DNA of 64,000 nucleotides from an uncultured Bacteroidota bacterium (GTDB lineage: Bacteria; Bacteroidota; Bacteroidia; Bacteroidales; P3). Positions 53,748 to 62,181 of this stretch are shown one piece after another. The notes beneath the pieces are model-generated. The model saw nothing but the letters and a program-made list of their open reading frames with translations, did not search any database and had not been told where the DNA came from. Numbering within the stretch: the first letter of the stretch is position 1; every line of letters starts with the position of its first letter. The stretch spans positions 45,064-109,063 of the forward strand of contig CADBDA010000008.1 of the NCBI GenBank assembly GCA_902793295.1. Reading direction: 5' to 3'. A program made the translations under genes and the position numbers.

Positions 53748-54823
53748 TTGCCCAAAGGATAGGAATACTGGACCAGTTTGTTGCCCTCGTTGACCATCCA
53801 GACGAAGGCATTGGACTCAAAATCGTAGAAAGCGTTGAAGGGAGCGCTGTCGCCATAGCGGCGTCCGTCGATCATCACGAAGTCCTTATCCCACGACGAG
53901 ACGAAGAGATGGTTGCCCGTGCGGTCCTTGAGGCGGAATCCATACCACTCTTCCTCCTGACCCAGACTGTTGGTCTGGGTGAAGGATGTTGCAGCGTCAT
54001 CCCAAAAAGACGGCGAACGGCGCATCATGGTCCCTCTAGAACGGATTTTATGAGCCATAAAATCGAAATTCTCATATTCCTGCAGCACCCTGACGTCGCC
54101 GTCGGCGATGTAGAGGTACATTTCGGAGCAGTTGTCATCTTTCTTCAGGTCGATTTCGTAGTAGCAAGTGCCGTCGTCGAAAAGGAACAGTTTGGTTTCA
54201 TAGCGATGGTCCAACTGGGAGCCCCACGGCATGGGAATATTGTAGTTGTGTCCGTCGATGGTCAGCTGGTAGCCGTCGGACGACAGTTCGGCCCAATGCT
54301 TGCCGTTGGCGCTACGGAACTCGCGCCGGCCCTCGCTGCGCTTGTAGATATAGCCGTCGTGGTCGTGGACGTAAAAGTCGCCGTTCTCATCTTTCTTGAA
54401 CACGAACTTGTTGGATTCGAAATCAAAGCGGTTGTCGTTCTGCATCGAACTGCCAACATAGTAATACGGGCCATATAAACCCTTGGGCGTTTTGATATAC
54501 GACTTGTCGTAAGAGTAGTAGTGTTGGACACATTGGTTGTAATCGTTCAAGTCGACATAGACAAATTCGCCCGCATCATCCTTGCGCTCACCGTTCCACA
54601 CAAAGGTGATGCGATCATTGAGCGTATCGCGCACAAAACAGGCCCACTTGCCGTTCTGAAGCCTGTTGGAGCCGATGAACTCGTTGTAATGCAACACCTC
54701 ACGTTCGTTCATCACAAACAGCACCTTACGTATCGGCTTATTGCCCTGCAGGTTTTGGCATTCGGCACGCAGCCCCATCAGCAAAATGGTCGCAAACAAA
54801 AGAAAAACAGCTTTTTGTTTCAT
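53744..54823 (-). CDS. Unknown exported protein, translationally coupled to the transglycosylase-like gene
   Basis: A 359-residue protein with a signal peptide (about 1-22). The mature part is rich in Tyr, Trp, Asp and Gly and has loose repeats such as ANGKHWAELSSDGYQLTIDG and NRLQNGKWACFVRD. These suggest an all-beta fold of repeated strands. No family is recognised. Its stop overlaps the start of the downstream SLT-like gene by 4 bp, so the pair probably acts together at the cell envelope; this is inference. Confidence 0.8.
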   Translation of the reverse strand: MKQKAVFLLFATILLMGLRAECQNLQGNKPIRKVLFVMNEREVLHYNEFIGSNRLQNGKWACFVRDTLNDRITFVWNGERKDDAGEFVYVDLNDYNQCVQHYYSYDKSYIKTPKGLYGPYYYVGSSMQNDNRFDFESNKFVFKKDENGDFYVHDHDGYIYKRSEGRREFRSANGKHWAELSSDGYQLTIDGHNYNIPMPWGSQLDHRYETKLFLFDDGTCYYEIDLKKDDNCSEMYLYIADGDVRVLQEYENFDFMAHKIRSRGTMMRRSPSFWDDAATSFTQTNSLGQEEEWYGFRLKDRTGNHLFVSSWDKDFVMIDGRRYGDSAPFNAFYDFESNAFVWMVNEGNKLVQYSYPLGK

Positions 54824-54846
54824 GAATTCACTTTTTAATACATTTG

Positions 54847-54878
54847 CAAATATACGTTTTTTTTGATTTTTGCGCCAA
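54847..54878 (-). promoter_or_regulatory. Probable promoter for the coupled pair at 53073-54823
   Basis: TATATTTG (54847-54854) on the minus strand with TTG 21 nt further upstream (54876-54878). The leader would be about 20 nt. Confidence 0.5.
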
Positions 54879-54893
54879 GACGCTGTAAAAGAA

Positions 54894-54919
54894 AAGGTCC
54901 GGAAGCGTTTCCGGACCTT
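54894..54919 (-). terminator. Terminator after the coiled-coil lipoprotein gene
   Basis: A 10-bp stem (54894-54903 with 54910-54919) followed on the minus strand by TTTTCTTTT. It ends the upstream gene that stops at 54974. Confidence 0.8.
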
Positions 54920-54973
54920 AAGATAGAGTTTGGGGCGCCACGGCTTGGCATGCGCCCTATAGTCGCAAAAGCA

Positions 54974-55858
54974 TTAGCGTTTGGTGGAAATGATCAGGAA
55001 GTCGGTGGTAGACCAGAACTTGTTGACATCCTTGATGACCAGTTTGCGGGCCAACTTGCTGTCGCTTTCGTCGTAGACGATTTCGTAGGAATCCTTGGGG
55101 TGATTCGAGATGAGACGGGCCTTGCGCAGGTTGATGTCGATGCTGGTCACCTTGTTGCGGTCGATGAGTTTGAAGTTCTTAGCATTGACGTTGCTGGTGG
55201 CATGCTGCTGTTTGAAGATCAGGCCGCCCTCTTTGTTGACGATGCCCTTCTCCTTCAGTTCGTCGTAGGTACCCACCACGTAGTAGGCTCTGTGCGACTG
55301 GTCGGCAAGGTATTCCATCTCTTCGTTCTGACGGGCAATGGTGTTGTCCTTGTCAAGATTCGACTGTTTCAGTTCGCTGACATTGGCGGAGAGCTTCTGG
55401 ATGGTGGCCTTGTTGATGGTCAGCTCGTCCATGAGGTTGTTGATTTGGGCTTCCTGCTCAGCCATACGGGTGTTGAGCGACTCGATAAAGGTCTGCAGCT
55501 TGTTGTTTTCACTCTTGAGGTTGGCAATCTGTCCGTTCAGATTGGCAATCTTCTGCTTGTTCTGCTGCATCATGTTCTCGATAACAGCCAGCTGGTCGGT
55601 GATTTGGCCTTTCACCTCGGCGTTTTTCTCAGGGTTCTGCTGGCGGAGCGTGGAGATTTGGCTGTAACGCGACGAAATCTCGGTCAGGTTGTTTTCAATG
55701 TCGCTGAGCACATCGAAAAGGGCATCGATTTCAGCATCTTTCTGGCTGATCACCGTCTGCAGCGAATCGGTGTATTCGTTGTTTTTGGAATCGTCGCTCG
55801 CACATGAGGCGAAAAAGAGTGGCAACACGGCCAGTCCAATAACAAAAAGTTTTTTCAT
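54974..55858 (-). CDS. Coiled-coil lipoprotein
   Basis: A 294-residue protein with a lipobox (FFASC, Cys19). Residues about 30-185 form a long coiled coil with regular heptads (IENMMQQNKQKIANLNGQIANLKSEN...). A compact C-terminal domain follows (about 190-294, AYYVVGTYDELKEKGIVNKEGG). The architecture recalls Bacteroidota lipoproteins of unknown role that may span the periplasm. No enzymatic motif is present. Single gene with its own promoter and terminator. Confidence 0.8.
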   Translation of the reverse strand: MKKLFVIGLAVLPLFFASCASDDSKNNEYTDSLQTVISQKDAEIDALFDVLSDIENNLTEISSRYSQISTLRQQNPEKNAEVKGQITDQLAVIENMMQQNKQKIANLNGQIANLKSENNKLQTFIESLNTRMAEQEAQINNLMDELTINKATIQKLSANVSELKQSNLDKDNTIARQNEEMEYLADQSHRAYYVVGTYDELKEKGIVNKEGGLIFKQQHATSNVNAKNFKLIDRNKVTSIDINLRKARLISNHPKDSYEIVYDESDSKLARKLVIKDVNKFWSTTDFLIISTKR

Positions 55859-55969
55859 AATTGTGTTTATTTAAATGTTGTCCTATAATCTGCAATAACA
55901 CCACAACAGCATAGCAAACAATTTGTTACGAGAAACAAACCCAATCCTTTGCACCCATTGCGGACAATG

Positions 55970-56002
55970 CAAAGGTACACAATAATATCAAACCATGACA
56001 AA
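55970..56002 (-). promoter_or_regulatory. Promoter for the coiled-coil lipoprotein
   Basis: TACCTTTG (55970-55977) on the minus strand fits the -7 consensus; TTTG at 55999-56002 is 21 nt upstream. The leader is about 105 nt. Confidence 0.6.
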
Positions 56003-56200
56003 AAGTTCGCAAACTTCCCACCATTTTTTTCTCCAACGGTAGGGTTGCCCTCCCCTGCCGTCCGCAGGTCAATGACGCACAATCTTTTGGCGGAAAGCGT
56101 CGCCAGCAAACCCGACCCAATGCTGCTCCTTCGGCTGCCCCGACGCCACCATGGAACAAAATAAATTTCTTTTTTATGTACCTGCATCCAAGTTTTTTTG

Positions 56201-56208
56201 TATCTTTG
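56201..56208 (+). promoter_or_regulatory. -7 element before the EF-G2 gene
   Basis: TATCTTTG, a full -7 match, 99 nt before the start codon. No clean TTTG at the usual distance, so an activator may be needed. Confidence 0.55.
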
Positions 56209-56222
56209 CCCCCTGCAACCGC

Positions 56223-56255
56223 ATTGTCCGGAGGCCTAAAAACGCTCCGAACAAT
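56223..56255 (+). promoter_or_regulatory. Stem-loop in the EF-G2 leader
   Basis: An 11-bp stem with one mismatch (56223-56233 with 56245-56255) and an 11-nt loop inside the roughly 95-nt leader. It is not followed by a T-run, so it may affect mRNA stability or translation rather than termination. Confidence 0.55.
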
Positions 56256-56307
56256 ATGGTTTATAGTCACATATACGAAAATAATAAATAATTAATTATA
56301 GTAAAAC

Positions 56308-58440
56308 ATGAAGATTTACCAGACCTCAGACATCCGTAACATTGCCCTCGTAGGCGGTGCCAAATCGGGAAAAACCACCATGGCAGAAGCCATGGCCTTC
56401 AACGGTGGCCTCATCAATCGCCGCGGAACCGTTGATGGAAAGAACACCATCAGTGACTATCGTGAAATAGAGCTCGACCGCAAATACTCTGTTGAGACCA
56501 CTCTTATGTACACCGAATTCGGTGGCAAGAAGATCAACATTCTTGACGTTCCCGGTTTCGCCGACTACCAGGGAGAGCTGGATGCAGCCCTCAATGTTGT
56601 CGAAGCTGCTGTCGTAGTTGTCAACGCCCAAAGCGGTGTCGAGGTGGGCACTGAAATCGCCAACCGCTATGCCGCCAAGCTGGACACCCCGATGATTTTT
56701 GTCGTCAACCATCTCGATGCCGAGAAGGCCAACTTTGACGAAAGCGTCAACCAGCTGAAGGATTTCTTCGGTTCGAAATGCACCGTCCTGCAGTTCCCCG
56801 TCAACCAAGGCCTGGGATTCAACCAAGTGATCGATATCGTTGCCAACAAGATGTTCACCTTCAACGGTGACAAGATGGAAGCCGCCGACATCCCCGCTGC
56901 CTACGCCGACCGCGCCGAAGAGATGCGCATGGCCCTCGTCGAGGAAGCTGCTGCCGCCGACGATGCACTCATGGAGAAATATTTTGAGAACGGTGACCTG
57001 ACCCCCGAAGAGCTGACCAAAGCCCTGAAGCTGGCCATCGACAAACGCGACCTCTTCCCCATCCTCTGCACCAGCGCCAAGGAGAACATGGGCGTGGCCC
57101 GTCTGCTCGAATTCATCTGCCAGAATGTCCCCGCCCCCAACGAGGTGGCCGAGAGCAAAAAGACCAAAGACGGCAAAGAGCTCAAGAACGACAACGCCAA
57201 CCCCACCGTCGCCTTCGCCTTCAAGAGCGCCAAGGACAAGAACCTGGGCGAAATCACCTACCTGCGTCTGTACGACGGCGAACTGGCCGAGAGCCAGGAT
57301 GTTGTCAACGCTTGCAACCAGAGCAAGGAGCGCGTCAGCCAGGTGCTCGTGTGCAGCGGCAAAGACCGTCAACGTGTCGAGAAAGCCTGCGCCGGCGATA
57401 TCGTCTGCACCATCAAGCTGAAAGATGTCAAAATCAACCATACTCTTACCACTCCGAAGAACGCTGACGACGCCGTATGCGAAATCGAGTTCCCGACTCC
57501 TATCTACACTGTCGCCGTCAAAGCCGCCAACAGCAACGACGACGAAAAGGTAGGCGCCGCCCTGAAGGACATCACCACCTACGACCGCAGCCTCTCGCTC
57601 GAAAACAGCCGCGAACTGCGTCAGGTCATCCTGGGCTGCCAGGGTGAGCTGCACCTCAACACCATCAAATGGTACTTCGACAACCAGTACAAGCTGGCCG
57701 TCAACTTCACCGCTCCCAACATCCCCTACCGCGAGACCATCACCAAGAGCGCTGAGGCCATGTACCGTCACAAGAAACAGTCGGGTGGTTCCGGCCAATT
57801 CGGCGAGGTCCACATGCTCATCGAGCCCTACTTCGACGGCATGCCCAACCAGACCAAATACCCCATCCGCGACACCCAGGAGTATCCGCTGGAATGGGGC
57901 GGCAAGCTGGTCTTCAACAACTGTATTGTCGGTGGTAGCATCGACGCACGCTTCATGCCCGCCATCCTCAAGGGTATCATGGAGAAGATGGAGCAAGGTC
58001 CTCTGACCGGTAGCTACGCCCGCGACATCGTCGTGAACATCTACGATGGTAAAATGCACCCCGTGGACAGCAACGAAACCGCTTTCAAAATTGCCGGTCG
58101 TACCGCATTCCGCGAGGCCTTCAAACTGGCCAACCCGAAAATCAAGGAGCCTATCTACGACATCGCCGTCACCGTCCCGACCGAGAGCCAGGGTGGCGTG
58201 ATGACCGACCTGCAAGGCCGTCGTGCCATGGTGCTGGGTATGGATGCCGAAGGCAAATACACCACCCTCCGCGCCAAAGCTCCTTTGGCTGAGATGAACC
58301 GTTACTGCACCGCTCTGAGCTCCCTCACCAGCGGCCGTGGTACCTTCACCATGACCTTCAGCGGTTACGAACTCGTCCCCAGCGACGTCCAGCAGGCCCT
58401 CCTCAAAGCCTACGAAGAAGCCGCCGCAGAGGAAGAGTAG
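56308..58440 (+). CDS. fusA2: Elongation factor G paralogue with degenerate GTPase site (EF-G2)
   Basis: A 710-residue protein with the five EF-G domains. Domain IV (YRHKKQSGGSGQFGEV and GGSIDARFMPAI) and domain V are well kept. The G domain is degenerate: P-loop GGAKSGKTT is present, but the switch I region reads SDYREIELDRKYSVETT without the usual ERGITI element, DTPGH has become DVPGF (Phe84 in place of the catalytic His), and NKMD has become NHLD. A similar EF-G2 in Bacteroides thetaiotaomicron is reported to support translocation without GTP hydrolysis. A starvation or slow-growth role is inferred by analogy. Confidence 0.9.
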   Translation: MKIYQTSDIRNIALVGGAKSGKTTMAEAMAFNGGLINRRGTVDGKNTISDYREIELDRKYSVETTLMYTEFGGKKINILDVPGFADYQGELDAALNVVEAAVVVVNAQSGVEVGTEIANRYAAKLDTPMIFVVNHLDAEKANFDESVNQLKDFFGSKCTVLQFPVNQGLGFNQVIDIVANKMFTFNGDKMEAADIPAAYADRAEEMRMALVEEAAAADDALMEKYFENGDLTPEELTKALKLAIDKRDLFPILCTSAKENMGVARLLEFICQNVPAPNEVAESKKTKDGKELKNDNANPTVAFAFKSAKDKNLGEITYLRLYDGELAESQDVVNACNQSKERVSQVLVCSGKDRQRVEKACAGDIVCTIKLKDVKINHTLTTPKNADDAVCEIEFPTPIYTVAVKAANSNDDEKVGAALKDITTYDRSLSLENSRELRQVILGCQGELHLNTIKWYFDNQYKLAVNFTAPNIPYRETITKSAEAMYRHKKQSGGSGQFGEVHMLIEPYFDGMPNQTKYPIRDTQEYPLEWGGKLVFNNCIVGGSIDARFMPAILKGIMEKMEQGPLTGSYARDIVVNIYDGKMHPVDSNETAFKIAGRTAFREAFKLANPKIKEPIYDIAVTVPTESQGGVMTDLQGRRAMVLGMDAEGKYTTLRAKAPLAEMNRYCTALSSLTSGRGTFTMTFSGYELVPSDVQQALLKAYEEAAAEEE

Positions 58441-58462
58441 TCATCAGCTTCATTCCAAATGC

Positions 58463-58491
58463 AAAGCGGAGCCATCACGGCTCCGCTTTTT
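58463..58491 (+). terminator. Terminator after the EF-G2 gene
   Basis: An 11-bp stem (58463-58473 with 58479-58489) and a short loop followed by T residues, 22 bp after the stop. Confidence 0.9.
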
Positions 58492-58535
58492 CTATGCCAT
58501 TGCATCTCATACCATAGTAAAAAGCATTCTCATTG

Positions 58536-58730
58536 TTATTGATTAGATTGTACTGGCATATAAACACCCAACTCAACACAATGTGTACCATCAGTATCAG
58601 GTGTGACAATGCCATTAGGCAGGATATCTACAGCTACATCACAATAATACTCACCAAATTCAAAACCATCTTTCTTTGTTTTGCGCATACAATTGGCACA
58701 ATACGGAATCTTTACATCATACTTTCTCAT
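58536..58730 (-). CDS. Small Cys-rich protein, possible zinc-binding
   Basis: A 64-residue frame. CANC (11-14) and two further Cys (30 in EYYCD, 51 in THCVE) could hold one metal ion. No family is recognised. A full -7 box TATCTTTG at 58779-58786 (minus) lies 49 nt upstream, and an inverted repeat sits in the leader, both favouring a real gene. Base composition is AT-rich, like the two genes that follow. Confidence 0.55.
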   Translation of the reverse strand: MRKYDVKIPYCANCMRKTKKDGFEFGEYYCDVAVDILPNGIVTPDTDGTHCVELGVYMPVQSNQ

Positions 58731-58764
58731 TTAATTAGTTTTTTGATTAATAATATCTACGTTA

Positions 58765-58786
58765 CGTCAACTGACGCACAAAGATA
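58765..58786 (-). promoter_or_regulatory. -7 element with adjacent inverted repeat (possible operator)
   Basis: TATCTTTG at 58779-58786 (minus) is directly followed in the direction of transcription by the inverted repeat CGTCA-AC-TGACG (58765-58776), placed across the start site. Confidence 0.45.
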
Positions 58787-58859
58787 TATTATATACTTGA
58801 AATGAGAATAAAAGAAATAGTGTTTTAACAAGATTTAATGATAAACGGCCAATTTCCGT

Positions 58860-59579
58860 TTACAATGCCTTTTCAATTTCGGAAGCATCTTTGTCGGAAA
58901 TAATGCTTTGCATTTGAGCTTCTCCATCATAAAAATATACCACCTTGTCGTAAATACCAAGGCCGTCTATCCGTATAAACTGTAGTTTCTTAGAATCAAA
59001 CTCTCCACGAATTTTCAGCCTGTTATTGCATCTGAACGAGGTTTGTGTTTCACGTTTTACATCTTCTCTTTTAACACACACTCCACCTTGGAGAGAACCT
59101 GCGGGCTTTACTATTTCGTTACCTTGTTTATATGTGATGTCCTTGGAATGGTTGTAAACAATGGAATTAATTTCATACCAAAACCATTCCATCTTCTTGG
59201 AGCCATCTTCCATTGTTACGTCGGCCTCAACCGTTTTCCCCTCAATGGTTATTACAACATCTTTTATTGGTTCAATTTGTTCCGCAACATCTTCCATATT
59301 TTGTGGAACATCTTGAAGTTTACCCGTGCTTCCTACTGGGTTGTTTGATGGTTCATTTTCTTTAGGAGACTTAAATAAATCCATTGCTTTAGCCCAAAGA
59401 CCACCAACAATCACAATTGCGACAATGACCAAAACAATTATTCCAATTATCTTCAAACCGCTGATAGCATTATCAACACCACCATAAGCATCGCTACCCT
59501 CATAGTAGTCGTACTGTGTTTGGGCCAACAACGGTACGGCTGTTAGCAGAGAGACCATAAGTACAGTCAATCGTTTCAT
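58860..59579 (-). CDS. Unknown exported membrane protein
   Basis: A 239-residue protein with a cleavable signal (about 1-19, ending LLAQ) and a second hydrophobic helix (about 42-64, GLKIIGIIVLVIVAIVIVGG). The rest is a soluble, beta-rich domain with IEGKTVEADVTMEDGSKKMEW. No family is recognised. It lies 2 bp after the lipoprotein gene, so the two are one operon. Confidence 0.75.
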   Translation of the reverse strand: MKRLTVLMVSLLTAVPLLAQTQYDYYEGSDAYGGVDNAISGLKIIGIIVLVIVAIVIVGGLWAKAMDLFKSPKENEPSNNPVGSTGKLQDVPQNMEDVAEQIEPIKDVVITIEGKTVEADVTMEDGSKKMEWFWYEINSIVYNHSKDITYKQGNEIVKPAGSLQGGVCVKREDVKRETQTSFRCNNRLKIRGEFDSKKLQFIRIDGLGIYDKVVYFYDGEAQMQSIISDKDASEIEKAL

Positions 59580-59581
59580 GT

Positions 59582-60454
59582 TTATTGTCTATTGCTACTT
59601 TCGTTCATCAACGCCATCAGCCGTGGACAGCCTTTCACTTGGTCATTGAACATCCACGGAGCTAAACTTATTATTTCTATGGGTTTGTCTTTAGCATAGT
59701 ACTGTATTATCATCACAGTGGATTGATTTAACAGGTAAAGAATATCTTCGGTGGGAATAATCATTCGTAGCAACCCCGCAGAGTAATCGGAGGAATCAAC
59801 ATAAACCGTCTCGGCATTCAACACCCCAATAATTGAGTCGTTTCCATCCGTGAAAAAGCATTGCAGGCTATCGATGGTTGTGTCAATATAATTGGCAACA
59901 ATGAGTTCGGACACTTTCAGTTTTCCACCATTACTAACTGCTACATTCAGCGTTACAAAACGTTCGATGGCATCGTATGACCGTTCAAAACTTGAAGTCG
60001 ACATAACGTCTTGTTCGAGGCTGTCGCTACAAAGCGATATGTTCCATGTGTTCTCCAATCCCATAATCAAATTGTCAAGAGAGCATCCACATTCGCTTTT
60101 GCGCTCATCATAAAGGAGGTTTCTATGCCATAGGTTTTGCACGGTTGCACGCATCAACTGCACAAACTCAAAATGATGGTTGTATTTTATTTGGCTTTTC
60201 AAAGTGTCAATTAAATTACACATGGATTCACAATATGAGTCGATTGCTGCGTTTGTGTCGGCAGCCAATCGGTAGAAGTCCTCCACTTGGTTTATTATCG
60301 CGATGTCGCGAGGATGATTCAAACGGAACACCTGACTATAAGTTTCACGAAGGAAATCCGGCCACCAAATTTCCTCTTCTTCTTTTGGCTTACTATTGGA
60401 GCCACATGCAGAGAGCAGCAATGTCCCTAAAATGACGAACAATATTTTTCTCAT
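59582..60454 (-). CDS. Unknown lipoprotein in operon with the next membrane protein
   Basis: A 290-residue protein with a lipobox (LLLSAC, Cys17) followed by an acidic stretch (KPKEEEE). The mature part is largely helical up to about residue 160, then mixed, with no known motif. Its stop lies 2 bp before the start of the 239-residue protein. A shared envelope function is inferred from this coupling only. Confidence 0.75.
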   Translation of the reverse strand: MRKILFVILGTLLLSACGSNSKPKEEEEIWWPDFLRETYSQVFRLNHPRDIAIINQVEDFYRLAADTNAAIDSYCESMCNLIDTLKSQIKYNHHFEFVQLMRATVQNLWHRNLLYDERKSECGCSLDNLIMGLENTWNISLCSDSLEQDVMSTSSFERSYDAIERFVTLNVAVSNGGKLKVSELIVANYIDTTIDSLQCFFTDGNDSIIGVLNAETVYVDSSDYSAGLLRMIIPTEDILYLLNQSTVMIIQYYAKDKPIEIISLAPWMFNDQVKGCPRLMALMNESSNRQ

Positions 60455-60587
60455 CTTCAGATTCTTTTATATTAAAAAAAACGCCAAATCCCCGAAAATA
60501 TTGCCCCTGAATACAATAAAATCCATTACATATGTATCATAACAATAAAACTTCCATTGTTTCGTTATTACATTCAAATAAAGCACT

Positions 60588-61631
60588 ATGGCAATAGAGG
60601 TTTCTCATATCAACGAGTCGGAGTATAACGAAATACTGCAACAGGCTGTTGCAGTTTTTGACAGCGCACGTGTAACAGCGGCCAAAAGTTTTAGTACAAT
60701 ATCAAATATGGCATACTGGAGCATGGGGAAACTGCTTAACGAGCGGAAACTGGAAGGTAAATACGGTGACGGTGTGGTAAATAGGCTTTCCGTCGACCTT
60801 AAACAGCACTTCCCCAATATGGGTACATCGCCTCGTAACCTATGGGACATGAAACGTTTCTATGAACGTTTTTGCCGCAGTGACGAAAAACTGCGACAGG
60901 CTGTCGCAGTTTTGCCTTGGGGACACATACTCAGGCTGATGAGTAAGTTTGACAAGGACGATGATGCAATTCTATACTATGCCACCGAGGCCGTAGCCAA
61001 AGGATGGAACCGCGACCTTCTATTGAACGCCATAAAGATGCAGATGCACCTGACCCATCAGCCGACAGCCCTCAGCAACAACTTCGCTACAGCCCTGCCC
61101 TCTTCACAAGCGATGTATGCCAATGAGGTGTTCCGCAGCGGATATAATCTCGGCTTCCTTGGGGTCACAGAGCCTGTTGCTGAACTGGAACTGGAGCGTC
61201 GCCTGGTGGAAAAGGTGAAACTGTTCCTGCTTGAACTGGGCAAAGGGTTCACTTTCATGGGCGACCAGTATACCATTGAGTACAATGGCAAGGAAAGTCG
61301 CATCGACATGCTTTTCTACCACCGTGGGTTACGCTGCCTAGTAGCTTTTGAACTGAAGATTGGAAAGTTCTTGCCAGAATATGCCGGCAAAATGAACTAC
61401 TACCTGTCTGTCCTTGACCGCACAGAGCGACAAGAGGGAGAGAATCCGTCCATCGGCATTATCCTATGTGCCGAAAAAGACAATGTGGATGTGGAACTTG
61501 CACTCGAAGGTGTGACAAAACCCATCGGGGTTGCCGACTATCACCTGTTAATCCCCAAAGCCGAACTGCAAAAGGTGGTAGCTGACGAAATCGCTTTGTA
61601 CGAGAAAGAACGTATAACAGAAGGAAATTGA
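60588..61631 (+). CDS. YhcG/DUF1016 family PD-(D/E)XK nuclease
   Basis: A 347-residue protein. The N-terminal DUF1016 domain (about 10-160) has MAYWSMGKLLNERK, NLWDMKRFYERF and AVAVLPWGHI; the C-terminal nuclease-like domain has RIDMLFYHRGL (Asp240) and AFELKIGKF (Glu255, Lys257), the PD-(D/E)XK core. Members are often carried on mobile DNA and some are linked to RpnC-type recombination nucleases or defence. Two in-frame copies of a 21-nt palindrome are embedded in the gene. An IS3 element lies 148 bp downstream. Confidence 0.9.
   Translation: MAIEVSHINESEYNEILQQAVAVFDSARVTAAKSFSTISNMAYWSMGKLLNERKLEGKYGDGVVNRLSVDLKQHFPNMGTSPRNLWDMKRFYERFCRSDEKLRQAVAVLPWGHILRLMSKFDKDDDAILYYATEAVAKGWNRDLLLNAIKMQMHLTHQPTALSNNFATALPSSQAMYANEVFRSGYNLGFLGVTEPVAELELERRLVEKVKLFLLELGKGFTFMGDQYTIEYNGKESRIDMLFYHRGLRCLVAFELKIGKFLPEYAGKMNYYLSVLDRTERQEGENPSIGIILCAEKDNVDVELALEGVTKPIGVADYHLLIPKAELQKVVADEIALYEKERITEGN
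60635..60655. repeat. Palindrome 1 inside the DUF1016 gene
   Basis: Two 10-bp arms around one central G. It codes for the LQQAVAV segment. It differs from palindrome 2 at only two compensating positions. Confidence 0.85.
60887..60913. repeat. Palindrome 2 inside the DUF1016 gene
   Basis: Two 13-bp perfect arms around one central G. It codes for the LRQAVAV segment. The core matches palindrome 1 (60635-60655) in the same reading frame. Confidence 0.85.
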
Positions 61632-61779
61632 CAAGCCGACATCGTCGAAGGACTGCCGAAGGATCGCCGAAGGGTCATGATACTAATTATTGAGAATGTA
61701 CGTCTTGCATTGTCACAAAAGCACAATTCTGCTTTTTGTCTTGCGCTGAAAAAAGTTGACACAATAGTCAACAAAAATA

Positions 61780-62181
61780 ATGGAGAACACAAGAATTAAG
61801 AAACGGAGAAAGCCCAAAACGCTGACACAGGAAGAACGGATGGAGGTGGTGAAACGACACTATCTGGAAGGAAGAAGTCAAGCGAGCCTGTCAAGGGAAT
61901 ACGGGGTGGCGGAGTCAGTGGTGTCAAGAATTATCAGTAACTTTGCAGCGGAAAACGACAAGAGTGCGCTGCTTATGGGGAAACATACAACAAACAGTCT
62001 CTCAGAAGAGAACAAGGCGCTACGCAAGGAAGTCCTGGAGCTGAAAAAGCGGCTCTACGACGAGACGATGCGTGCGGATTTCTACGACACGATGATAGAC
62101 GTGGCGGAGGAGATGTTCAATATTGAGATAAGAAAAAAAGCCGGCACCGGACAGTCGAAAGGCTGCACGAAGACGAAGTGA
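61780..62181 (+). CDS. IS3 transposase OrfA (HTH protein)
   Basis: A 133-residue protein with an N-terminal helix-turn-helix (about 18-60, ERMEVVKRHYLEGRSQASLSRE) that binds the IS ends, followed by a leucine-zipper-like helix (about 75-110) for multimer formation. It overlaps orfB by 4 bp. An A7 run near its end allows a -1 frameshift to make an OrfAB fusion, the active transposase in this family. Confidence 0.9.
   Translation: MENTRIKKRRKPKTLTQEERMEVVKRHYLEGRSQASLSREYGVAESVVSRIISNFAAENDKSALLMGKHTTNSLSEENKALRKEVLELKKRLYDETMRADFYDTMIDVAEEMFNIEIRKKAGTGQSKGCTKTK
62133..62139 (+). promoter_or_regulatory. Probable -1 programmed frameshift site of the IS3 element
   Basis: A run of seven A in the orfA codons AGA AAA AAA. 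A -1 slip enters the orfB frame, which is open from here through RLHEDEVRRYPVNR, giving an OrfAB fusion. Confidence 0.65.

Noticed and set aside
56326..58215. 629-codon open frame on the minus strand opposite EF-G2
   Set aside because: It is antisense to a clearly coding gene with GC-rich third positions, has no recognisable motif and no promoter.
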